Below are positions 1 through 14,600 of a DNA stretch of 64,000 nt, in pieces. This DNA comes from Aulostomus chinensis (lineage: Eukaryota; Chordata; Actinopteri; Syngnathiformes; Aulostomidae). Where the stretch lies: NCBI GenBank assembly GCA_037954235.1, contig JBBMOA010000007.1, forward strand, positions 24,234,957-24,298,956, read 5' to 3'. The translations under genes and the position numbers were made by a program. Numbering within the stretch: the stretch's first letter is position 1; each line of letters begins with the position of its first letter. The notes under the pieces were generated by a model that did not search any database, was not told where the DNA came from, and was given only the letters and a program-made list of their open reading frames with translations.

Positions 1-1243
1 CTGTTTACACGGCTACAGAAAATGAACATTCGACTAGTAATCCTGTTGATATGCGTCCATGCTTATTAGGACTAGCCTGTCAGAAAGTCTGTGGACGAGG
101 ATCAAATCCCCTGTCCTTTTTTCCCCTCCTGTCAATTTGAAGAGTTCCACACTACGAGACTTAACAGCTCAAATTTTTCCTCAAATGTGTACACGAGAGA
201 AAAGAAAGTGATGTGAAGTATTGGTCTACTATTTTCTTACTTTCCTAAGGGACATTTTACAAAACTAAATGTATTTCAGTAAGTTAGACCAACTATATTT
301 GCTTGCAAGCACTCTGCGTTTTAGCATTAGCTTTTAGCATCTACATATCTGGTTATAAAAAGGCAAGAGGCTGTGTGCTTCAAGGTCACATACAGATATA
401 AAAACCCTGACTTGAAAAGCACATTATACATGTATAAGTGTCCAAATAATGCTCTTAAACCCAACTGATACCAGCATTTCCACATCTTAAAATAGAAATT
501 CAGGGAAAGGCCCAGTTCTGTGACTCAAACCAGAATATGCTGTTTACATTTTCTTCTAAAAGTCCAAACACAGTCATTTTCTGAATAACAGTGGAATATT
601 AGACAGGACGTAAATGTTTCATCCAAGCTTCTGGCTCGGCTGATGACACATTTGAGTAAAGATAAAATGAAGAAATAAAAGATCCTTTTTCTCCCGAATG
701 TGATTCGCAAAGCCACATTTCAAATAAAGAAACATTTGTCCCGACTGCAGACCTGAGCTCAACACCATTCATTTACAATTACCACCACATATAAGGAGGT
801 TATCTTTCTGATTCACCATGAAAGAGGACTGATCTCTGCTTATCTAAAATGTATAAAGGAATGAGATCTACAGTGTGCGTGGGAATAAAAAAATGGCTTT
901 GATGTTAGGAAATGCCTATAGAGATTTAGGCTTTCAAGTCAGTCCCCAAGGTACTGATTACAGTATTGAGCAAAACTTTGTTTAGGGATGAAGCCTTTTT
1001 TTGTAGCTGCTACTCAGTAACTTCTTAACCTCTTAAAAAGAAACAGAGAAAATTAGCTGTTAAATTAGGATAAAATTAAATAATGAATTACTTATTTAGT
1101 CAAATGCATTCTGATTTAATTAAAAATGCATTTCAGTCAGTACTGAAATAACTTTTTCATTTTGACATCCTCTAACCTTTACATTATTCATCATTATTAG
1201 ACTTCCACTTGTGCTGCTCAGAGGTGGCCCACGATTGACTCAC
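1..1243 (-). other. plxnb2 intron after C26 (partial)
   Basis: AT-rich non-coding sequence. I looked for the exon continuing EWRPG in all minus-strand frames and saw none, so the rest of the gene lies beyond the left edge. No repeat was recognised. Confidence 0.8.
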
Positions 1244-2416
1244 CCAGTGTGACACTGTCAACTTTGGGCCTTTGGGAGTATGGCAGGTTCCTGTACACCT
1301 GCTCGATGATCTTCTCCTTCACTTGCGAGATGGTGTCACAGTTCAGCACCTTGACGGGTGTCACGTCCGGACCCTCGCCATGCACGAACACCTGCAGGGT
1401 CTGGAAAAGAGAGGAAAACATATAAGCACACACTCGAAGAACATGGACTACACACTTTGCACAAATATGCAAAAGTATGCATATAAGACATATCCAGGGC
1501 ACCCAGACACACTCCTACAAAACACATCCACACACCAAGTCCCTAAGTCGGGACACTGTCGTCATAGCAACCGGGCTCTGTAGGCATGCACACACACACA
1601 CGCACACAGTGCGGTGACACCTGACAGGACTCCTGTCACCTTGGCCAGCTAATGACCAAGGCTCAGCAGGAGCACAGTCTCACCCATCTTGCCTCCCACA
1701 CTCAGTCACTCTGTCAGAAATAACTAACTGACCACTCGAATGGAATCAAACAGGGGGCAGGCAATCCAATCGCAAACTCCTGAGCCGCTACGGCATTTGA
1801 AGTCAGTGGGAAGAGCAAGCTGTGAATTAAAGTGAATACTAAAATGCCGTGTCTGCCTGTGAAATCTGGTTCAGCGTGGTTTTTCTCCCTCTGTAATTCA
1901 ATCTGAGAAGGCGATCCATCACAGTGGGAGACATGTAATTCAGGCTAATTTGATAATTGTCCTCGACAACGCCATTACCCATGGGTCTTTTTATTTGTGC
2001 TGACTTTAACAGAAAACAGCTGTGTGCACATTAGCCTCCATTACTGGAACATGATACAAAGGAGAAGCTGTGTAGCGCACTAAATGGACTGAGAGCAGGT
2101 GCAGGTTGGAAGGTCTTTGAGTAGAGGGGCCACGGAGGAACCTTGTAATCTTTGCTTGTGCAAACTTGTAGTACTTTCACCTCAGCCATGAATTTCACTG
2201 CTATATTGGAATGTGTTGCCTGTGTCGTTTTCGAGCCGAGAACATTGACACTGAAAATGGATGTCACACAAAGCGGGCAGCCGCCTGGGGGGTTTCTAGA
2301 TGGTTACTATGGCAACTGCACGGTGTGTGTGAGTGTGTGTGCGTGTTTGTCACTAAGCAAAACACACCATGCAGTCTTATAGCATTGTGTGCAGTTTATC
2401 TTGACTGGAGTTTGTT

Positions 2417-2456
<40 letters not shown>

Positions 2457-2629
2457 CGCGAGTACATCTGTCTATCTCACCAGGACAGAGTACTCAACGT
2501 CGTCGCCCAGCAGGCCTGTGTCGTTGAGGGTGTACTTGGCTTTCTTCACTCTAGCGTCCACAGGTCCTTTCTCGATCTGGTGCTTGATGGCTCGGAACAG
2601 TTTGTACAAGGGTTCGCCTGCAGAGTCCT

Positions 2630-2674
<45 letters not shown>

Positions 2675-5600
2675 ACACACTGTCTCAGGTGTTCCCAAGC
2701 AGCTAATTGCTGTGATGAGATTAATCAAGCAATATCAATAAGCGTAAGAAATGAGAAATGAACAAATCCATGAACTGAGCCCGTTCTTGAATGTATACAT
2801 AATATACATTTTCATTGATTTATAAATCAATTTGACAGATTACCTTTAAAAACTGGTAAAGGCAGATGGACATCCAGTTGCACAGCATCCTTTCCACCAC
2901 AGTCTCCGACCTGGAAAACACATTAGACGAGCAGTTTTCAGTGTCAGAACAATCAAGTTTGATGGGACAACGCTGTACTTTTAAGAGCAAATGTAACACG
3001 TCATTAGAAAATGACACGTTTGTTTATGAATTTCAAATATTTAACACCTTGACTTAAAGATTTGGAATGAGGGTCATTTAATTTTATTACCAAAAAAACT
3101 CAGACACCCCCCACCCCGTCCCCACCTGTAGCACATCTTACCCCTAGTATCATATCATATCTATCTATCTATCTACACACACACAGTCACCGCCAGACTG
3201 GGAAAACAATAGGACAACTTGCCATATAAGTGCTATACAACGTACTGTATGATCCCAATGGCGACCAACTGTTTACTAATTGCCAACTGTTTTTCTGCGG
3301 GAGTTGACTTGGTTGTGATCACTTTCTCCTGTGGCTTGGGACATGGGAGGAGCAAGGTGACAGCAAATTTGTTCCTGAATAATTGGATCCAATTCCCAGC
3401 CGCAACTCCGCCCCTTCTAAATCTAGGTGAAAGGAAGTTACACACTCGTTTTTAATAAACATGGAAGTGTTTGATTACTCTGATGCCAGCCAAATAAACC
3501 AGTGAAATGTTAGCATTCTGCCCTCCTTGACTTGGAACTGTGAGACGCACCGCCTTTTTAATAAGTTTTAACATAATATAGAGTGTTGTCATGTCAGACA
3601 TTCTCACTTAGCATGGCCAAGTTTTCAAACAATGAGGTAAAAGTATGTGAAAGTTCAGGCTCTAGACTGCTCCGAATAATTAGGTGCATGTATTTTTTTC
3701 TTTAGACTTTAGCCAAGATGACATGAGCTCATCAGTGTCATCTTTATATGGTCATCTGCTGCAGGTACAGGAAGTACAGCCAGGCCGCCCTTCAGCCTGC
3801 AGACAGTCCGTCAGAAGAAAGTGACTCATACAAAGCTACTCTTATGGAATGTCAGGAAAAAACAAAAAAACAAAACAGAACTGGAAATGAACATAATAGT
3901 TCAGCTTTAAATCATTTGAAATTCAACACCCACACAAGAATCACAACTTGGCCAAAGGAGGTAAAAAGTATTGACGAGATTTGTTGCATCCACTTAAATA
4001 AAATAAAAATAAATAAATAAATAAATTCTGGAAAACTTGACATAGACTCACATTTCTTATTTAACTATGGTGTATGTACTGCATTTTAAGATAGAGAGAT
4101 TATTAAAAAAAAACTGTCCCAGTTAATGATAAGTGCATTAAACTTGAGCGAAAAACACTCTTAATAAAATGCATGACGTGCATTTTATTGCGTCCTTCCA
4201 TAAAATGTAGACAAGGGAACTTTCTCCCTCAGCTTCTCAACGTCAGGAAACGTTCATTCAGACTCATGTCCGTGGTCACTTGATGGATCCTAATGTCAGA
4301 TATTCAGTGGTGGCGGCCATTGCTAGCACACCTAATTAGATGTCTTGTACGTAAGGGGGCTGTGTTGTGACCTAATCAGCATCATGAGCCTCTCAGCTGG
4401 GGGATAATTAAGATCTATGTTTGTATAACAGCCAGTCACAGCGCGCCTATACACAGCGGACCCCTCCGATGATGTGACCTCGTCCCAGCAGCGATGAGAG
4501 CCGGTACTGTCAGACGAGTGGGAGGCAGGGGATGATTGGACCTTGACATGATAATTAAAGTGAGAGGGGAGGGAAAGACTAAAACGGAAAAACAAGTCAA
4601 GGTTTATAAGGCTACTCGCTTCAATCAAATTAGTCGGTTGAATGTTAATCGACATGAGGAAATTATGAGATACGGCACAGGGAGAAAACTAAGCAATTAA
4701 CATTTAATAATGAGGGAAAACATCCACTGGATGTTAACAATATAATCTTTTCGCTCTCCTTTTGGTGAAGAGTGTAATTATTGGGATAAACTTTGGTATA
4801 ACGTTGGTTCAAGCAGCTCAAAAGATGACAATCATTACCATCAAGGTTGGAAGCAGAGGTTTATGAAAGGAGTAAAAAGATCTAATATAAGGATGAGTAT
4901 CTTCTATCAGTAGAAAAACTCAAAGCTTTCATTTTTTTAAAAAGCTGGGCAAAATATGTGTTTGAAAAGTCCAACAGGAAAACACGATTTAGCACCTGAT
5001 TTTAATGCCTGTTGTAGTATTTTATACGTGGAGCTGTGAGGGGCAAAGATCAATGCCGCTCATCCAAGGACCATAGAAATACGGACTGATTCAATCAAAG
5101 ATATGAAAAAAGTTTTTGTTCGGTGTTTGGAAGTGTGAGATTTTGGATTTACACCGGGAACAATGTGCCCTTCGGACTCACAGAGCGAGATGGTGCGTAA
5201 AGGTGTGTCTGGGAGGGTGGAAGGAGAGCAGATAAGCAGAATAAAAGAATTTTTTTAAAAGGTAAGATTTGGTCTGCTACGTAGTCTTTCATGACCAAGG
5301 GAAGAAAAAAAAAGAAAAAAAAGAGTGACGACAAATAAAAATCACCACTAGAAATCATCTTGACAAAAGCCTGCTAAAGAGCAGCCTGCAGAAAGTGTAT
5401 ATGACTTGCATGTACAAAAAAGTGACAACAATAATGTGTTTTTCAAGCTTTGGGTCGAGACCAGCTGCAAAAAAAAATGATTCATCCAACACCCTGTGCT
5501 TGGACTCCATGGAGGAGAAGAAAAAAAAGAAAAAAACAGAACGAGAAACAGAAGGTGGATGACTGGAATAGATCAAGCAACAGTCTGCTCCTCATAGTGG

Positions 5601-8600
5601 ACTAAAGTAGTCAAGCGCAGAATCCAACAGAAAACATGGCAACAGAATGTAACAGTCCACTACATCTTGAAACGAATCCCAGTCTTCCTAATCTGGTTGA
5701 TAATGCCGCTGCCAGGGTTTAGATACAGAGTGATTAGGGAGAGAGAGAGAGAGAGAGTGGATTACAGAGCTGAAAAACCAGGACATTCCACAGTCTCAGA
5801 GCATAATAATCCACAGCCAAGAGTTCAGTGACACTGTGTTTAGGCCCGGAGGGGCTCTGAGGCGGGGGGTAACGCTGCCAGTGTTCACCTTGCAATGCTG
5901 AACAGATTCGTCAGTGTGGTAATTAGCAGGTGAAACAACAGCGAGGTGACAGTCAGTGCTACCTGCACCAAAGAGCTCGTGTTTTTGGTGTTGTTTGCGT
6001 GTCTGTCAGGATTATGCAGGCTGATATTCACCGAATTTGGTGGATGTGTGGTCGTGGTGGGGCATTCGGTTTGGACATGCTAATTTTGCCTCCAATGTCA
6101 AAAAGACGCCACAGCTTTCTACTTGCTGTATTTAGTCTCTGCTTGTACAAAAATGGAGGCGACTGCAGTCACGGTTTTTGGGTTGGCAACTGTCTCTCAA
6201 CTTGAGGAAAACCACACCTAGTATTTAAATTGAGACCGATTACATTTACGCCCGGTGGTCACGTGCGTCTTCCGTGGCCGCAGGACGTTACGATCACTCA
6301 TGACATCACAAATGTGCTCATCTGCAAAATATGCACATCATACACACTGAGCTCTTCTTAAGAAGCTCTTTCCAGACTCGTGATGGGAAGCTTTACAGAT
6401 GGCTCAGACTTACGTATGCACCATCAAACTTTTGATTTTGTATGCAGATGACTGCGAGCGGCGATATCCACAGGAGACATCACGGGATATGTTCATTCAT
6501 TACTCGGGGAATATTACAAGGAGTTAGCAGAAGTCTCCGTTCAGAAGGTGTGCTAGTTATTCGTAAGTGCTCGACAAATTAGGGAATCATTAGATGGAAA
6601 GTAAAGTGATCAGAGTAATTTCTCTGAAGGGGGACATGAATGTCCATACTGGAAATTCATGGTGAACCATCAAGTGTTTAATTTAAAGCCACAACGTGCC
6701 AGTGGAACAAATGGAGGAGGATTATTAGTTATTATAAGGATTATAGGGATTATTACTTTGGGTGCCTGTGCACGTGTCACCTTCAGAACTGTAGTGGAGA
6801 GTAACGCAGATGCTGTTTAAGTACCTTTTAAACTACAAAACAGTGTTTAATGACCTTTTTAAAGACAGTTTATGCACTAATAGCACAGGTTTGCATTTGT
6901 TAACTGCACAAACATCTGATCAATCTTGCAATCATCAACACTTCAAGTGCGAGCTCACTGATTCACGACATCACTCAGGCAAAGCCTGTGAGACATTATG
7001 CCGCATTCAGGTGCGCCCAGCAAACTAATCTGCACTGAAATGGCCATGAAGGTGGTTTCAAAAGGGGACACTTAGTATTATTTCCTCGTTTTCCTTTGTT
7101 GTCAAACTGGCATAAAAAGGAGCCGATCTAATCGTTAGGCCAGTTATCAGCAAACCCCAGCAAGTCTCTGGGTATCTGTCTGATGACGGTTCACATTGTT
7201 CTACTGCAGCATTGTAATAATCAGATATTGAAATCGTAACAATTATACCCTGTTTATTTCTATTAAGGAAGATTTTAAAATTCTATGAAGAAATCTTATC
7301 AATTGTCGTCAGCAAAGTTGTTGTAGCCTCTTACACCAATTCTCCTTTTTATTAACGTGACGGCCGTGGTCACGATCTATGAAACAGATAGAGATATGAG
7401 AGAGATATTTAACCGGATACATTTCCTGCTGGTGGCATTGAAGAGGTCAGTTAAGTTTCGTTCCTATAATATTGGCAGGGGTCAAACACGCTGCTGATAT
7501 TTCAGGACTGTGGCTTTGCTGGTTTCTACAGGGGGGCGGTTTTCCCCCGACTCACCTGCGCAGCATGAGTTTGGGGTTCTTGCTGTGAACGTATTCCTCC
7601 ATCAGCTCCAGCAGCAGTGTCCTCATGATGTCTGTGTAATATTCCAGCTTCCCGTGAAGAGCCACTGTCAGCAAAGAGGCGAAGTACACCTTGGCTCTGG
7701 CGTTGAAGTCGTGACTGCGCTCCAGGGTACGGATAAACTACAAACACACACATTTATGCTTTTAAATGTTTTTCATCCAAAAAGAAAAAGAAAAAAAAGA
7801 CTAACGCTACTAAAAAAAAAAAAATAAATGTATCAAAGTAAACTTAGTTCTGCCCTGTGAAATATTGTGGCTTAGATAAGGCATCAATTAGAGGGAGAGG
7901 AAGCTCTCACATATGCAGTTAACACCTCAGAGGCCATTTCTGTGCCAGCACTATTGGATTATTAGAAATCTTCACATCTCCCTTTTTCTCTCTGATACGT
8001 TTCCTGCTTCTCACCTCTAATACCGTACTCTATTATCTGAAATGTTACTCACTGCTAGGGATGAGAGACTGAATTTAAAATAGGAACTGATAGAAGATCG
8101 TGGTTAAATGGCCAACTTTAAAACCCGTGGAGAGTCTCTACCATCACTGGTGTGAGGGTTAAAGAGTTATTTTACACTTAAATACCCATTCAAGAACCAT
8201 ATTGTTAAACTACAGGTGACGCTTACAATGAAGAGGGCCAGATTTTTAGAGTTCCTCTCTTTGCTTTCTTTCATCAACCAAACCTTGCTAAAAAAAAATC
8301 AAAATAAATAGCTCTCTACTTTTACTCGTCATACGAAGCAATCTTCTCATTGGAAGATCGTTCACAAAACTAACTACTTTTAGCATGACATCAGCAAATA
8401 CATGAGACGTAGCTCATTTATTGAAAACTAACAAAGATCTAGGTAGACTTGAGTTTGACATCTTCAATCATGCTTGTAATATGATCTAAAATATCGTAAA
8501 AACATTGAGAGAACTAACTTTGGGTGCTTTCTGGAGACTCAAAAGTTGAGGATTCCAATGGCGACTTGTGGCAAAATGTGAAAGGAGTAAACGTGTCGAG

Positions 8601-11600
8601 GTAAAAAGCTGGAGACACACCTGAAATGTGTGTTTTAACTCACTATATCATCCATTTCCACTGAGAAAATAGATTTTCTGTCTACACTGGAAATATGAGT
8701 CACACTAATAAAGAACAGAGAAGTTGAGGCTTGCATTGTATTTTTCACTTCTCTAGGTAGAAAGGTAAATCTTCAAACTGTATCCGGTACAACGTGTAAG
8801 GCATTTATTAATTACTGTTTGTTTAGCCCTACCGCCTGAAAAGGCACTGGCTCGGTGGAACAGCTGCACTCCATAAACCAAACAAATACTGTTAATTGTG
8901 AGGTAAAATGTCCTCTTCAAAGACCAAAAAAAAGGACAATTTCTAACAAGAAGAAAACCAAACAGGGCTTTGTTAACATCAGCATCCTTCGATGCACAGT
9001 TCTGACATGGTGATGTTAGGCAGCTACAATGTTTAGCATCATAGTTGAGCACTCTTACATTTGCCATTTAGCACTCAGTGCAAATCACAGCTGCAGCCAC
9101 AGCAGTAGGGAGGGTCATTATAGTGTAGTTACACAGGCGTTCATTCATAAACCAATACATGTGGATTTATTTTATGGCCACAGTAAAAAGCATGGTATGA
9201 TGGCACTGGAGTAAATGTCACTGGATCCACAAAGACTTAACTGTTGGTTGTTCTGACATCCCCAGTGGCTTGAAATTAGAATTGAGACCAAAGAAGTTGG
9301 AGAGCACCTGGAGGTGGTGGTGTTGTGACGGTTCCGGAGGTGTTGAGGATTACAACACTACTGTAAATGCAGTGGTGGTTCTACGGGCCCAATGTGTGTT
9401 TTTCCAATGTTTACTGACTATACTTACATTAATGAGGAAGGTCTTGGAGTTCAGGAGGTTGGAAAACTGGTTGAGGGCCTGGGTGACTGTGGCCCGTCGA
9501 GCCTCGGGGATGTCTAGCCTCCCTGTGATCATCACGTCATTGGCGCCGTCCTTCGAGGGCAGGAAGAAGACCCGGTCTGTGTAGGTCTTGTAGTCCAGGA
9601 AGGGAATTCGTCCCTCGCTCAGATCGTTGGTGTGGTCCTCCATCTCGATCATCAAGTCTGTGAGAGTGAAGCAAAAGGAGACGTTCATTCCCTATAACTG
9701 AGCAGCTTTATTCATTTACACGTCTGTCTCGATGACGATGTGGCACGAGGCAGAGCAGAGGGTCCACTGGTGGGGAAATAACTCCTGCTGTGTTAGGATT
9801 GGTTTCTATTACTGTTGCTAGAAAACAGCTCCTCACAGTGACAATAACATGATGTTAAACGGGTGTATTTATAGAATACACGGCAGTACAATACATCAAG
9901 TAAACGTAATCAGAGCCATGAAGTACTTCATTATGGTATAATGTCTAAGAAACATGGATCCTCGGAGGGACATTAGCGATATTGCCAAGCTTCTGCACAG
10001 CTGCTCGGAGGGTACCTGTGAATTCTTTCTTGCAGCGGTCTCGCACGCTCTCTTCCAAATTCTCAAGCTGGTGTTTCACCTTCTCGTACTCCCTCTCGGC
10101 CTGCTGACTCTTCCTCCTGCACAGATGGTTCCACAAAAAGCGCAATGCAGGATTTTAACTTTTAGAGGAAACTGGTTTCATAAATCTAAATGGTGTTCCA
10201 ACATTCGGTGTGTTATGTCTGTTTCAATATTAAATTGTGATGTTTGGTTATTGATGACGTGTGATTCAGTAGAAAATGTACAGTTGATTCCAGTGAGCGA
10301 CATTTAGTGATTAAAATAGGCCAATTTCTGACCAACATATAAAACAAATAAAAAAATTAAATCAACAATGAAAGAGGAGGCAGCACGGTGGTGCAGTGGT
10401 CAGCACTGTCGCCTCACAGAAAGAAGGTTCGAACCCCGGCTCCAGCACGGGATCTTTCTGTGTGGAGTCTCCATGTTCTCCCTGTGCCTGCCTGGGTTCT
10501 CTCCGGTACTCCAGCTTCCTCCCACAGTCCAAAGACAGGCAAATGGGGACGAGGCTGATTGATACTCTAAATTGACCGTAGGTGTGACTGTGAATGGCTG
10601 TCTGTCATTAAGGTTTCATAAAGACACCTTATAAAAGGAAAATAAAAAACACTGATCTACAGTTTTCCGTTCTCACTACAGTTGCCACAAAATCTCAGAG
10701 ATTTTCTATGGCCAATTCAAACATTAAGAAATGAAGTTTAATCAAAAGAAGTCTGAAGTAATTTATATCCACCTTTTATTAGAATTTACGTGTTTCTTGC
10801 ACTGGTGATTGGTGGCTTGTCTCCAGCCTCTATACACAGTATTTCTTTTTTATTACCGTGCGTCCAATACTGCCTCTATTCAGTTCTTAACTTTGAGTAT
10901 CAGCACAAATAAACTCAACCTACAGTCAAATGCCAAATGCCTTTTGACCTACATAATTGGGTGCAACAGTAAAATGACTTCTGATTTTACAACATTTTAC
11001 ATTTTTCCCGAAACTCGCAGATGTTGATAGGTTGCAGTTGGCGGAGGTGTTGAACTGGGGTGCGTGATTGAAAGGGTGTTACTAAATGCATCTACTGTAT
11101 CCTGTGTATAAAAATACGGCCAAAATTGAAAAAGAAAACCTCCTGCTGCGTAAAATTAAAACTTCTCTGCCGCTAAAATCACAACTTAACATGATCTTCC
11201 CTTTTTACATTTATGAATACAGAACAGTGGATTTCATGGATCCAAATCAGAACAAAAAAAAGGTGGAATAAGTTTTGAAAAACTTTTAAGCGCTTGTTAA
11301 TATTCTTCTCCTCTTAGCCTGATGCCAGATAGACACTGACCCAGCAGACAACAATATTTATTCATCAACTGTGTTTATCTCACGTTGTCTCCAGCTGCAT
11401 CTGTCTTTAATCGCTGGACAGATAAGGCGACCAAAATAACGGCGAGTCAGCTAACAATCTGCCCCTCTGGCGATTCAAATCAACAAAGCTGAAAACTGAT
11501 CTGAAAAAGCATTATGTAATAAAGCTTCATCAGTAGGCAATAATCTAAAGGCTGGTTGTTATTCTGATTCATGGGTTTATAATAAAACACAGAACAAAAC

Positions 11601-14600
11601 AGTGAAACGGTGCTTCACTCCCCACAAACGCGTTTAATAGAGGAGCAACTCCTACCGCAGGGGGGTCGGGGCTTCACTGAGTCACAAGATAACTTAAGAC
11701 TGCGGGGACAAATCTTTTTTTTTTCATATAACTTTTCTCAATAACAATAATAATAAAAAAAAAAAAAAAATTCCCTGCTGATCTGATTGCATCACAAGTC
11801 CAAACTGCAGCCGGAGTTTGTCATGAGGGCTTGCGAGTGCTCATAAATCCAAAAAAAAGAAAGAGAACCATTACATAAAATTGTAGGGTTGTAAGTTCAC
11901 TGTAAAGCTGGATGATGTTTTTTATGAACCCACAAAAAAAAACCACCCTCTACTGCAATAAAAAAAAAAAAAAAAAAAAAAATTCAGTCTGAGGGGAAAG
12001 TGGTGTAAAATATTAATAGTCAACACCAAACCGATGTCAATCTGTCTGGGATCAACAAGTCTACTTGCAGCGCCAAGACTTGGAAAAAAAACCCACAAAA
12101 CATTAAGCTGCTTAAGTCTTTTTTATGATGCGTGATGTTAAACTAAACCAGCTTTACTTTACCTGTAGCAGTAGACAGAGATAGCGATGATGAGGAGCAT
12201 GGGTACGATGACAGCGGGGATGATGATGTAGAGTGACAAATCATTCTTCTTCTCGTACTGCACCGAGCCGACCACCCACTCCCCTTTCCCGAACTTGATC
12301 TGTGGATAAACACAGATGGAATCTTATTATCTGCACAAGCGCTCTACATTTTAGCCGAGAGATTTATTTAGGTATGGATCAAAAGTCTCCGGGATGGAGG
12401 AGAATCCGCTCTGATTCTGCTGGAAAGCTGCAGGACTTTTCTGGCTTTTCAAATGATAGGGTTCCCTGCAGGTTGGTGGTCTCATATAAACGGTAAAAAA
12501 ATGAATAAATGTATCAGGTCTGAAGTAATTCTTCTACCCTGCATGGAGGATAGTCATGTGGGGTCACTTCTTTATGCAATCACAGAAATAAAACAATATC
12601 TCTTTCGAGAAATTAGCCACAGGAGAAGTCACAGTATTCATCACGATCGTGGCTAAGCTACGATTACATGTAATTATGGGCCTGTAATTAGATGAAAATT
12701 GATCAACCAGTGGAGAAATCGGGTCTCTGGATGATCAGAGGACACGCCAGGCGTAGTAAAGTAACATGCACGCTCAGAGATTCAAGTCTGATCTGACCAT
12801 CAGATCCAGCAGCTCGGGTCGAGTGTCGCGGCGGTGTCGTCGGGAGCGAGCGCTTGGCTGGGTGGAGGGCGGGTCCAGGAACAGCTTGTCATCCTGAAGA
12901 GTGTTGACCACACATGGAACGTCGCCCACAAAGGCTTGCGCCTCTTCGGTTGTCATTGCCTTAGAGAATCCTCGACCCTGCAGGGGGGAGAGAAATACCA
13001 GACCACTGGATGATTTGTCCCCCCAGGTGGATTCAGTGCGAGCAATAAAGATTATGATCACTGGAAAGACATTTCTTTATAAATATCCTTAAATAAAACA
13101 CTTACGGCTGCAGTCTGGTCTGGAAAATACAGACTTACATTCAATTACTGAAATAGAGTGTGGAGATGAGGGAGGTGATACTACCAAGAGTGTTTGACCT
13201 CTTCAGGATCTTCTTCAGAGTCTTTACACAATGACAGTTCAGAGGGAATACAAGGACCCTGAATCAGAGCTCCAGCTATGGTAAACTAGATGCCGTGAGT
13301 AGGCAGTTAATCATGAGTCAATCTACAGACGATTATGTAGTTCCTGTTTGTCTAACAGTGATGAATTTCTTTGTATTTTGAATAAACACTCGTTCAAATC
13401 ATTAAATACACTGAATAGATTGTGAAAAACTTCATTAGTATTGTCAAAAGATGAATAAAACTAAATTAATCCGAGACAATACAGAGCATTAACTAATCCA
13501 TCTTGAAAATAAAAAAGAAATATAAACCTTAATACTTGTTTGTTTTTTTTTAACAACCACTGTTTGGAGGATAAAAGAAACTCTCTTTCACCTCAATTTA
13601 GTCAATTAAATGAATCTCTCTTGTATTTTTTTCTGCTCTTGTTGGTCTTGGCATCCGTCAGTCAGCACACTAATCAGGACCGTAATTGGAATTTTTTTAG
13701 ATGCACTTAGATGCAAATGTTGGTAATATGTACATTATTATGGCTGTTGAAAATTTTCTGCTCTCTCCCAGTTAGGTGTACGTTTTTTTAAAGTTTAGTT
13801 CTAACTTAGCAGAGGGCATTTAGGTTAGTTAATACATTCTTTTATTAAATTAACTAATATGGAATAAGTATACCGCAAAAAAAAGGCACTTATGCAAAGT
13901 GTTCACTTATGCTCAGAAAATTTTGTGTCTCTTGTTTTTATCACATTGTTCTATTTAAGCAGATCAAAAAAGCAATCACTAGAACATTAAATCTGCATTT
14001 TATTTTGGACACTGGGTTCGAACACCCAGAGTTGTTTGATTAAGAACCTCTGAATGACAACCTCATTTGAAACAAGAGTAATGAACTGACCGGAGAACAG
14101 CACTAACAGGAATCTGAGCTGCCTGCACTCACGGTGACGATGATGATGCTGGCCTCGGTGATGACCTTCTTGGGTAACGCGTCAAAGACGGGGTCGGGAT
14201 GGTAGTCGAATTTCTTCAGCTCCTTCTCCCAGTTGTCCAGATGGATGAAGGTTCTGAAATGCTGGCTCGCTGAACTGCTAACTGTCGGAGAGCGAAACTG
14301 GATGACGGTGTCGTTCTTCTCGTGGGCCTCCTGAGAGCATCATCGGAGGGGAGGAATGTAATGAGTGGACAAAAATGGCAATACGAAGTTATATGAAAAC
14401 ATATTGTATATAAAAAGCAAAACAAGATATAAAGAAGAACATAAAGACTAACAGGGGGCGTGAGGGGATTTTCTGAGAGAGGCAGTGAATTCAGTTTTAT
14501 GTGTGAGGGGAGAGGGTTTCGGAGGTTTGGTACAATGGGGAAGGTAAAATTATGTGCCTCTTCCCAGTCATTCTATTAAAATCTCAATCTGCCATTGTAA

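Noticed and set aside
2211..2741. 176-codon open frame on the + strand over C25
   Set aside because: Antisense to C25 and built largely from translated TG/CA repeats.
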